Source of the DNA: Streptomyces sabulosicollis
GTDB taxonomy: Bacteria; Actinomycetota; Actinomycetes; Streptomycetales; Streptomycetaceae
Assembly: GCF_016103465.1 (NCBI RefSeq)
Contig: NZ_JAEEAP010000030.1
Location: forward strand, 1-39,695
Direction: 5' to 3'
DNA: 39,695 bases
Position numbers and translations under genes: made by a program. Shown piece by piece: positions 32,228 through 39,695 of this stretch; the first letter of the stretch is position 1; the number at the start of each line of letters is the position of its first letter. The notes beneath the pieces were generated by a model. The model made no database searches and was not told the origin of the DNA. It saw only the letters and a list, made by a program, of their open reading frames with translations.

Positions 32228-33076
32228 TTACGCCGTTTCGGGGCGCCGCGCGGTGGCGATCAGATAACCCAGCTCGGGCATTTCCATGTTCTCGCCCTCC
32301 GCGGGCTTCAACTTCTTGAACACCTCCGGGTCGACCTTGGACGCCAGCTGCTCCATGTTCTGCGCCATGGCCTCACCGAGCCGCCGGACCGACTGCTTGG
32401 TGGTGCTTTCGCTGACATCGAGCAGCTCCGTACAGCGCAGCCCGGCCTGGCGCAGCATCGCCGGGTACGTTTCGAAAGACGCGGGCGGCTGGGTGAGGTA
32501 CCGCTGGAGAATGTTCTCGATGACCGGCCGCCGCTCCTCGGATATCTCCTCGCGCTCGTAGTTGTCGGTGAGTGCCAGCCGCCCGCCCGGGCGCAGGACG
32601 CGGGCGGCCTCCGCGAGCGCCGCCGTCCGGTCGGGCATCTGCATCACGGATTCCAGCATCCAGACGGCGTCGAAGGAGCCGTCGTCGAAGGCCAGGTCCA
32701 TCGCGTCGCCGTACTGGAAGGTGACCTTGCCGCTCACCCCGGCGGCCTCGGCCAGCTCATTGGCCTTCTCGACCTGCTTACGGCTGACGCTGATGCCCAC
32801 CACCTCGGCACCCGTCTTCTGCGCGAGCCTGATCGCGGGCCCGCCGAAGCCGCAGCCGATGTCCAGGACCCGGGAGCCGGCGCCGATGCCCAGCCGCGCG
32901 ATCATCATGTCGGTGAGCCGGTCGGCGGCGTCCTCCAGGGTGGTGGCGTCCTCCTGGCTGTTCCAGTAGCCGACGTGGATGTTCGGGCCGTACAGCGAGG
33001 CGTCGAACATGCCCACCAGCTGGTCGTAGAACTCACCGACCCGCTCACCGACCGCGCTGACATTGGATGACGTCAT
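32228..33076 (-). CDS. SAM-dependent methyltransferase, probable polyketide tailoring enzyme
   Basis: The 282-residue protein has a class I methyltransferase fold: motif I VLDIGCGFGG (residues 70-79), an acidic residue after the second strand (VVGISVSRKQVEKANELAE), DLAFDDGSFDAVWMLESVMQ and LRPGGRLALTDNYERE. A helical lid (HVGYWNSQED) precedes motif I, as in the small-molecule O- and C-methyltransferases of antibiotic clusters. The ATG at 33076 has GGAGG eight to nine bases upstream. It lies 123 bases downstream of the terminal PKS gene on the same strand and is followed by a strong terminator. It is therefore probably the last gene of that transcript and methylates the polyketide. Which atom is modified cannot be told. 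Confidence 0.88.
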   Translation of the reverse strand: MTSSNVSAVGERVGEFYDQLVGMFDASLYGPNIHVGYWNSQEDATTLEDAADRLTDMMIARLGIGAGSRVLDIGCGFGGPAIRLAQKTGAEVVGISVSRKQVEKANELAEAAGVSGKVTFQYGDAMDLAFDDGSFDAVWMLESVMQMPDRTAALAEAARVLRPGGRLALTDNYEREEISEERRPVIENILQRYLTQPPASFETYPAMLRQAGLRCTELLDVSESTTKQSVRRLGEAMAQNMEQLASKVDPEVFKKLKPAEGENMEMPELGYLIATARRPETA

Positions 33077-33199
33077 GATGATTCCTCCCGCAGTAATGGA
33101 AAGGTCTTCGGCGACATCAGAAATCCGCGAGCGCCTTCCCCGTTTTTTCTTCCGCGCTTCGAATGAACGCGAGCCTATCAGGATGTCAGGCCATGCGAA

Positions 33200-36100
33200 T
33201 CACACGTTCTCCGCAAGCCAGTTGAGGACCGCTTCGGCGGCCACTCCGGCGAAATCCTCCATCATGGTGAAGTGATCGCCGGGAACGTCGATACGGGTGA
33301 GCGTGGCGCCCCATGCCGATTCCTCGTCGTTCCCCTCACCGGACCCCGGAAAGGATTCCTCCGCTTTCACCGTGAGAATCGGCGCGCCGATCGGCGTCGG
33401 TCCCCAGTCGGAGAAGAGGCGCAGATAGCCGCCCATCGCGGTCAGCCTGCCCTCGTCCACCACGCCGAACATCTTTTCCCGGTCGAACATCTTGCCGGAC
33501 AGATTCGTCTGGATCCACGGCAGCGCCTCGCTGCGCGGCAGATAGGTGTCGAGCAGGACGACCGCCGAGGGCGCGCTGCCACGCGCCTCCAGCCATCCGG
33601 CGACCGCCTGGGCGATCCAGCCGCCGGACGAGCGTCCGACGAGTACGAACGGCTTCTCCCCGGCACAGCGCAGCACCGCCTCCGCCTGCATCTCCACGAC
33701 GGCGTCGACGCTCGCCGGAAGCAGTTCCCCCTTGCCGAAGCCGGGCTCGGGCAGCACGGAGACATCGCGGCGTCCCCGGAACCCGGCCGCGAAGCGGGCG
33801 TACTCACGCGGTCCCGAGATGGCGACCAGCGACGGGAAGCACACCAGTCCCGGCGCCGTACTGCCCTTGGAGAGCCGCACCAGCTTGGGCGGGGTGGTCA
33901 GCTCCGCCGCCGTACGGAACGACGGGCGCAGCCGGGCCGCGGCCATGAGCAACTGCGTTCCCGCCACGTACTGTTCATCGGCGCATGCCTGCCGGTACAG
34001 CGCCTCGATGGTCGAGCCGGTCGCGGCCTTGGCCGCGCCCGGGGCCGCGGTCGCACCGGCTGCCGTGGCCGTGGTCGTGGCCTGGTGCGCCGCTCCGGTG
34101 GCCGACGCCCCGCCCTGGGGTGCGGCGTCCTGGGCACCGGGGGCCAGTTGGGCGCGCAGATGGGCGGCGAGCGCCGCGGGTGTGGTGTGGTCGAAGAGCA
34201 GCGTGGCGGGCAGGTTGAGACCGGTGGCGAGGTTGAGCCGGTTGCGGATCTCCACCGCGGTGAGCGAGGTGATGCCCAGCTCGAGGAAGGCGTGGTCGTC
34301 CTCCACCAGGTCCGGTGAGTCATGGCCGAGCACGGTGGCGGCATGGGTGCGCACCAGCTCGGTCAGGACCTGGGTCTGCTCCCTGGCCGACAACCCGTTC
34401 AGGCGCGGCCCGATCGGCTCCACTCCCCCGGCGCCGGTGGTGGAGCCGGGGGCGGCGTTGTGGGCGGCGCGGCGTGCCGGGACCCGGACCAGGCCGCGCA
34501 GCAGATGCGGGACGCCGAGGGAGGCCGCCTGCACTCGTAGGGCGGCGATGTCGAGCCGCATGGGGACGAGGAGCGGGTGCGCATCGGTGGTGCTTTCCGG
34601 GTGCGCATCGGTGGTGCTTTCCGGGTGCACGCCAGTGACGCTTTCCGGCTGGCCGTCGCCGCTCGCATCGGTGCCCTCACCCCGGCCGGGGTTCCCGGCC
34701 AGGGCAGCCCGGGCATGCGCCTGCGCCGTCGCCGCGTCGAAGAGCGCGAGGCCCTCCTCGGACGACAACGCGGTCACTCCCGCCCGGTTGAGCCGCTCCA
34801 CATCGCTGTCGTCCATGTGCCCCGTCATGGCACTGCGTTCGGCCCACAGCCCCCAGGCGAGGGAGACCGCCGGCAGGCCCCGCGCCCTGCGTCGCTGCGC
34901 CAGCGCGTCCAGGAACGCGTTGGCCGCGGCGTAGTTGGCCTGGCCACTGCCGCCGAAGACCCCGGCCGCCGAGGAGAACAGCACGAACGCGGACAGCGGC
35001 AGGTGCTCCGTCAGCTCGTGGAGGTTGATGGCGGCATCGGCCTTGGGGCGCAACACCGTATCGACGCGCTCCGGAGTCAGCGACCCGATCACCCCGTCGT
35101 CCAGGACACCGGCCGCATGCACCACCCCGGTCAGCGGATGTTCGGCCGGTACGGTGGCCAGCAGCCGCGCCAGCGCGGCGCGGTCGGCGGTGTCACAGGC
35201 CGCCAGGGACACCGACGCCCCCGCCGCGGTCAGCTCGTCCACCAGCTCGGCGGCGCCCGTGGCCCCACCGCCCCGGCGGCTGGTCAGCAGCAGATGGCGT
35301 ACGCCGTGCTCGGCCACCAGGTGACGCGCCACCAGGGAACCCAGCACGCCCGTGGCGCCGGTGATGAGGACCGTTCCCTCCGGGTCCCACAGGGGGGTGG
35401 TCCCGGCCTCGTCATCCCGCTCCCCGGCCGACGTGGGCGCGGTCGCGCGGGCCGCGGGGACCCGGGCGAGCCGTGGCACCAGCACCGCGCCGCCGCGCAC
35501 CGCCATCTGCGGTTCGTCGCCCGACAGGGCCTGCGGCAGGGCGGCGAACGACGCCTCCTGGTCGTCCAGGTCGAGCAGCAGCAACCGGTCGGGGTTCTCC
35601 GACTGGGCCGACCTCACCAGCCCCCACACCGCGGCGCAGGCCGGATCGGTGAGCGGCTCCCCGGGCCGGGCGCCGACCGCCCCACGGGTGACCAGCACCA
35701 GCCGGGACCGTCCGAACCGCTCATCGGCCAGCCACGACTGCACCAGCGCGAGCGCCCGGTGCGCGGCGGCACGGACCGCCTCGGCGGACGGCAACGCGAG
35801 CGCCACCGTGTCCGTTTCATCGCGCGCGGCGGGTGTGTCGAACGCGTGGGACATGTGGGACGAGATCGGAGAGGAGGAGGTCGGAGTGGAGGAGGTCGGA
35901 GAGGACAGAGAAGCGAACACCAGATCCGGCGCGGTCCGCCCCGCCTCGATCGCCTCTCCCAGAACGGACAGATCCGCGTACGTCTCGGCCAGCGCACCGG
36001 CCGGGCCCGCCGACTTCAGCCCCGCCGACAGCCCGGTGTCACCTTCGGCCAGCACGGCCCAGCGGCCAGGGGAGCCGGACGCCGGGGACACCGCCGCGGG

Positions 36101-39100
36101 TGCCGTCCACTCCAGGCTGAAGAGCGACTCGTGGAAGGCGCCATGCGCAGCTCCGAGCTGGTCACGGGCGACCGCTCGGGTGACGAGCGAATCCACCGAG
36201 GCCACCGGCTGCCCCGACTCGTCCAGCGCGGTCAGCGACACCGCGTCCGCCCCGGCCGGGGACAGCCGTACGCGCAGCGCGGACGCACCCGTGGCATGCA
36301 ACGCCACTCCGCTCCAGGCGAAGGGAAGCCGGACCCGTCCGGTGCCGGACCCCTCGTCCCGACGGACCTTGCCATCGGGCTCGGGAAGGCGGACGAAGCC
36401 GCCGAACGCCATCGCGTGCAACGCGGCGTCCAGCAGGGCCGGGTGGAGGCCGAAGCGCTCGGCGTCCTGCCGTGCCTCCTCGGCCAGGCGGACCTCCGCG
36501 AAGACCTCGTCGCCCTTGCGCCAGACGGTACGCAGCCCCTGGAAGGACGGACCATAGCCCAGCCCGGTGCGTGCGAACCGTTCGTAGAGCCCGCCGACGT
36601 CCACCGCCTCCGCACCGGCCGGTGGCCATGGATCCGGCGCGATGGTGTGATCGGCCGCCGCCGGGGTGCCGCCGCTGCCGAGCACACCGGTGGCGTGTTG
36701 CGTCCAGGGGCCGTCCTCGGTCTGCGCGTACACACCGACCGAGCGCCGCCCCGCCTCGTCGGGACCGCCGACGGCGACCTGCAGCCGGACCGTTCCCCGC
36801 TCGGGCAGTACCAGCGGTGCTCCCAGGGTCAGTTCGTCCACCCGGTCGCAGCCGACCGCGTCACCGGCCCGCATCAGCAACTCCACGAAGGCCGTCCCCG
36901 GCAGCAACGTGACATCCGCCACCGCGTGGTCGGCGAGCCAGGGGTGGGTACGCAGCGAGAGCCGACCGGTGAGCAGGAAACCGTCCGAGTCGGGCAGCGG
37001 CACAGCCGCCCCCAGCAGCGGATGCCCGGCCGAATCCAGCCCCACCGACGCCACATCGCCTGCGGTCTCGACGGCCTCCGACTCCAGCCAGAAGTGGGTG
37101 CGCTGGAAGGCATACGTCGGCAGATCGACGCGCCGCGCGCCCGTGCCCGCGAAGAGCCCCGCCCAATCGACGGAGGCGCCACCCACATACGCCTCGGCCA
37201 GGGAGGTCATGAAGCGCTCGATGCCGCCTTCGTCGCGGCGCAGCGAACCGACGGCGGTGACCCGGGTGCCGTGGTCCTCGGCCGTCTGCTCCACGCCCAT
37301 CGTCAGGACGGGGTGCGCACTGGCCTCGATGAACACCTGGAAACCGTCGGCCAGCAGGGCGCGTACGGTCTCGTCGAAACGCACCGTCTGACGCAGATTC
37401 CGGTACCAGTACCCGGCGCCGAGTTCCTGGGTATCCAGCACACCTGCCGTGACCGTGGAGTAGAACGGCACCGACGACGACCGAGGACTGATCCCCGCCA
37501 GAGCCTGCCGCAGCTCGTCCTCGATGTCCTCCACGTGGGCGCAGTGCGAGGCGTAGTCCACGGGGATACGACGGGCCCGGATCCCTTCGCCCTCGCACGC
37601 CGCCAGCAGCTCGTCCAACGCGTCCGCGTCACCGGAGACCACCACAGCCGAGGGGCCGTTCACCGCCGCCACCGACAACCGCTCGCCCCACCGGTCCAGC
37701 CGCTCCCGCACCTCTCCAACCGGCAGCGACACCGACACCATCCCGCCCAGCCCCGACAACGCCCGCAGCGCCTTGCTCCGCAACGCCACCACCCGCGCCG
37801 CGTCCTCCAACGACAACGCACCCGCCACACACGCCGCCGCGATCTCACCCTGCGAATGACCGATAACCGCAGCGGGCTCGACACCGTACGAACGCCACAA
37901 CTCCGCCAACGACACCATCACCGCCCACAACACCGGCTGCACCACATCCACCCGCCCCAACGCCACGGGATCGCCGAGCACCTCCACCAACGACCAGTCC
38001 ACGAACGGCGCCAACGCCGCCGCACACTCCCCCAACCGCTCCGCGAACACCGGAGACGACTCCACCAACCCCGCCGCCATTCCCACCCACTGCGACCCCT
38101 GACCAGGGAAGACAAAGGCCGCACGGGCGTCGGGGCCGACCAAGGCCCCCCGAACCACGCCCGTGGCCTCGCGGCCCTCGGCCAGCGCGGTCAGACCGCT
38201 GACGAGCGCGGCACGGTCATCACCCAGCACCACCGCCCGCCGCTCGAACACCGCACGGGTGGTGACCAGCGACAGACCGATGTCCGCCGTCGCCGGACCG
38301 GCCTCCTCGGCCACCACCGACAGCAAGCGCGCGGCCTGCTCCCGCACACCGGCATCGGACTTCGCCGACAGCACCCATGGCACAACGGCGGGCGACCGTT
38401 GCCCGTCCTCCTCGGAGGTCTCGCGCTCGACCGTCGGCGCCTGCTCGAGGATGATGTGCGCGTTCGTGCCACTGAGGCCGAAGGAGGAGACGCCCGCCCG
38501 GCGTGGGCGGCCGGTCTCGGGCCAGGGCCTGGCCTCGGTGAGCAGTTCGACGGCTCCGGCCGTCCAGTCGACGTGCGGCGACGGTTCGTCGACGCCCAGT
38601 GTCCGCGGCAGCAGACCGTGCCGCATGGCCAGCACCATCTTCATGATGCCCGCGACACCGGCCGCGGCCTGGGTGTGCCCGATGTTGGACTTGATCGAGC
38701 CCAGCCACAAGGGCTGGTCGTCGGTGTGTTCCCGGCCGTACGTGGCCAGCAGCGCCTGTGCCTCGATCGGATCGCCCAGCGTCGTCCCCGTACCGTGCGC
38801 CTCCACCGCGTCCACCTCGGCGGCCGACAGCCGCGCGGCCGCCAGCGCCGCCCGGATCACCCGCTGCTGCGCAGGGCCGTTGGGTGCGGTGAGGCCGTTG
38901 CTCGCACCGTCCTGGTTGACGGCGGAGCCGCGTACCACCGCGAGGATCTGGTGGCCGTTGCGGCGCGCGTCCGACAGCCGCTCCAGCAGCAGCATGCCCA
39001 CGCCCTCGCCCCAGCCCGTGCCGTCGGCGGCCGCCGCGAACGGCTTGCACCGGCCGTCCGGCGCCAGTCCGCGCTGACGGCTGAACTCCACGAAGGTGGC

Positions 39101-39695
39101 GGGGGTGGACATCACCGCCACACCGCCCGCCAGCGCCAGCGAACATTCGCCCTGACGCAGCGCCTGCGCCGCCAAGTGCAGTGCCACCAGCGACGACGAA
39201 CATGCGGTGTCGATGGTCACGGCCGGGCCCTCGAGACCGAAGGTGTAGGCGACCCGGCCCGATGCGATGCTGCCGGAGCCACCCGTGGCGAGGTAGCCCT
39301 CGGCACCCTCGGGGACGCTCCGGAGCTGGGAGCCGTAGTCGTGGTACATCAGACCCGCGAAGACACCGGTCGCGGTGGACCGAAGGGTCGTCGGGTCGAT
39401 TCCGGCCCGCTCGAACGCCTCCCATGACGTCTCCAGCAGCAACCGCTGCTGCGGGTCCATCGCCAGGGCCTCGCGCGGCGAGATGCCGAAGAACGCCGGG
39501 TCGAACTCGCCGGCGGTGTGCAGGAAGCCACCCTCCCGCGCATAGCTCTTGCCGTCCGCCTCCGGGTCGGGGTCGTACAGCCCCGCCACGTCCCAGCCAC
39601 GGTTGGCGGGGAAGCCGGAAATGGCCTCGTCGCCCGCCGCGAGCAGCCGCCACAGCTCTTCCGGGGACCGGGCGCCACCGGGGAAACGGCAGGCC
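33200..39695 (-). CDS. Modular type I PKS, final module KS-AT-DH-KR-ACP-TE (5' end outside the window)
   Basis: The frame stays open to the window edge, so the gene is longer. Visible order by base: KS from the edge to about 38440 (TACSSSL, Cys codon at 39200-39202, [22 protein letters not shown]). AT about 38130-37230 (GHSQGE and VDYASH, the methylmalonyl-CoA pattern). DH about 37050-36170 ([11 protein letters not shown] and [10 protein letters not shown]). KR about 35375-34740 ([15 protein letters not shown] and NYAAAN, a B-type pattern). ACP about 34375-34150 ([13 protein letters not shown]). TE about 33910-33205 (GRSSGG with Ser at 33629-33631, [14 protein letters not shown]). The TE marks the end of the assembly line, with release as a macrolactone or acid. 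The module should add a propionate unit and reduce it to an enoyl state if DH is active. The DH motif has Asp where HxxxGxxxxP has Gly. Confidence 0.95.
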   Translation of the reverse strand, partial: ACRFPGGARSPEELWRLLAAGDEAISGFPANRGWDVAGLYDPDPEADGKSYAREGGFLHTAGEFDPAFFGISPREALAMDPQQRLLLETSWEAFERAGIDPTTLRSTATGVFAGLMYHDYGSQLRSVPEGAEGYLATGGSGSIASGRVAYTFGLEGPAVTIDTACSSSLVALHLAAQALRQGECSLALAGGVAVMSTPATFVEFSRQRGLAPDGRCKPFAAAADGTGWGEGVGMLLLERLSDARRNGHQILAVVRGSAVNQDGASNGLTAPNGPAQQRVIRAALAAARLSAAEVDAVEAHGTGTTLGDPIEAQALLATYGREHTDDQPLWLGSIKSNIGHTQAAAGVAGIMKMVLAMRHGLLPRTLGVDEPSPHVDWTAGAVELLTEARPWPETGRPRRAGVSSFGLSGTNAHIILEQAPTVERETSEEDGQRSPAVVPWVLSAKSDAGVREQAARLLSVVAEEAGPATADIGLSLVTTRAVFERRAVVLGDDRAALVSGLTALAEGREATGVVRGALVGPDARAAFVFPGQGSQWVGMAAGLVESSPVFAERLGECAAALAPFVDWSLVEVLGDPVALGRVDVVQPVLWAVMVSLAELWRSYGVEPAAVIGHSQGEIAAACVAGALSLEDAARVVALRSKALRALSGLGGMVSVSLPVGEVRERLDRWGERLSVAAVNGPSAVVVSGDADALDELLAACEGEGIRARRIPVDYASHCAHVEDIEDELRQALAGISPRSSSVPFYSTVTAGVLDTQELGAGYWYRNLRQTVRFDETVRALLADGFQVFIEASAHPVLTMGVEQTAEDHGTRVTAVGSLRRDEGGIERFMTSLAEAYVGGASVDWAGLFAGTGARRVDLPTYAFQRTHFWLESEAVETAGDVASVGLDSAGHPLLGAAVPLPDSDGFLLTGRLSLRTHPWLADHAVADVTLLPGTAFVELLMRAGDAVGCDRVDELTLGAPLVLPERGTVRLQVAVGGPDEAGRRSVGVYAQTEDGPWTQHATGVLGSGGTPAAADHTIAPDPWPPAGAEAVDVGGLYERFARTGLGYGPSFQGLRTVWRKGDEVFAEVRLAEEARQDAERFGLHPALLDAALHAMAFGGFVRLPEPDGKVRRDEGSGTGRVRLPFAWSGVALHATGASALRVRLSPAGADAVSLTALDESGQPVASVDSLVTRAVARDQLGAAHGAFHESLFSLEWTAPAAVSPASGSPGRWAVLAEGDTGLSAGLKSAGPAGALAETYADLSVLGEAIEAGRTAPDLVFASLSSPTSSTPTSSSPISSHMSHAFDTPAARDETDTVALALPSAEAVRAAAHRALALVQSWLADERFGRSRLVLVTRGAVGARPGEPLTDPACAAVWGLVRSAQSENPDRLLLLDLDDQEASFAALPQALSGDEPQMAVRGGAVLVPRLARVPAARATAPTSAGERDDEAGTTPLWDPEGTVLITGATGVLGSLVARHLVAEHGVRHLLLTSRRGGGATGAAELVDELTAAGASVSLAACDTADRAALARLLATVPAEHPLTGVVHAAGVLDDGVIGSLTPERVDTVLRPKADAAINLHELTEHLPLSAFVLFSSAAGVFGGSGQANYAAANAFLDALAQRRRARGLPAVSLAWGLWAERSAMTGHMDDSDVERLNRAGVTALSSEEGLALFDAATAQAHARAALAGNPGRGEGTDASGDGQPESVTGVHPESTTDAHPESTTDAHPLLVPMRLDIAALRVQAASLGVPHLLRGLVRVPARRAAHNAAPGSTTGAGGVEPIGPRLNGLSAREQTQVLTELVRTHAATVLGHDSPDLVEDDHAFLELGITSLTAVEIRNRLNLATGLNLPATLLFDHTTPAALAAHLRAQLAPGAQDAAPQGGASATGAAHQATTTATAAGATAAPGAAKAATGSTIEALYRQACADEQYVAGTQLLMAAARLRPSFRTAAELTTPPKLVRLSKGSTAPGLVCFPSLVAISGPREYARFAAGFRGRRDVSVLPEPGFGKGELLPASVDAVVEMQAEAVLRCAGEKPFVLVGRSSGGWIAQAVAGWLEARGSAPSAVVLLDTYLPRSEALPWIQTNLSGKMFDREKMFGVVDEGRLTAMGGYLRLFSDWGPTPIGAPILTVKAEESFPGSGEGNDEESAWGATLTRIDVPGDHFTMMEDFAGVAAEAVLNWLAENV
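34577..34648. repeat. Three 24-bp tandem repeats in the KR-ACP linker of the modular PKS
   Basis: Two identical 24-base units (34577-34600 and 34601-34624) and a third diverged one (34625-34648) encode the octapeptide PESTTDAH twice and PESVTGVH once. They lie in the linker between KR and ACP. The identity of two copies points to recent duplication. Confidence 0.85.

Noticed and set aside
34577-39427. Plus-strand open frame of about 1,600 codons opposite the modular PKS
   Set aside because: Shadow of the KS-AT-DH-KR-ACP-TE reading frame; low-complexity and without recognisable domains.

Overview
The window is high-GC actinobacterial DNA, almost certainly Streptomyces or a close relative. The coding regions show strong third-position G/C bias, GTG starts are common, genes overlap by ATGA/GTGA, and the content is typical (modular PKS, P450, Tat-exported GH3, PucR- and TetR-type regulators). 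The mix of secondary-metabolism genes and decayed genes fits a chromosomal arm; this placement is inference.

Layout. (1) 1-9355: ordinary accessory genes. These are the 5' part of a PucR-like regulator (minus), a small lipoprotein, a TetR regulator divergent from a cytochrome P450, a secreted amidase-domain protein, a GNAT acetyltransferase, a Tat-exported PA14-containing GH3 beta-glucosidase and an SDR oxidoreductase. (2) 9491-10342: remnants of two coupled genes with three frameshifts and a truncation. (3) 10339-25793: a tightly coupled six-gene minus-strand operon, transcribed from a promoter near 25.9 kb. It encodes two large iterative PKS proteins of the PUFA-synthase/enediyne-PKS type, a discrete ACP, an alpha/beta hydrolase with a Cys nucleophile, a GT1 glycosyltransferase and a zinc-ribbon SAM methyltransferase. 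This is the most interesting system here. (4) 26283-32044: a frameshifted phosphoribosyltransferase relic, an ABC-F ATPase whose start codon follows a strong hairpin, a Cys-containing secreted protein, an esterase-like hydrolase, a decayed release-factor-like gene and an aldo/keto reductase. (5) 32228-39695: the end of a second, modular PKS locus. It holds a terminal KS-AT-DH-KR-ACP-TE module (5' end outside the window) and a SAM methyltransferase, closed by a strong terminator.

How the operon may work. The first megasynthase carries two tandem nitronate-monooxygenase/PfaD-like barrels (enoyl-reductase candidates), KS, AT, one PUFA-type ACP and KR. The second carries KS, AT, DH and a C-terminal PPTase-like domain. 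Together they supply KR, DH and ER, so an iteratively built, wholly or partly reduced acyl chain is expected. The hydrolase could release it, and the glycosyltransferase and methyltransferase could decorate it, giving a glycosylated lipid or polyketide. The PPTase-like domain appears to have lost two acidic metal ligands, so ACP activation may come from elsewhere.

Separately, the ABC-F protein, the PA14-type GH3 glucosidase, the GT1 glycosyltransferase and the P450 resemble the self-resistance and tailoring sets of macrolide producers. Whether any of them serves the modular PKS on the right cannot be decided from this window.
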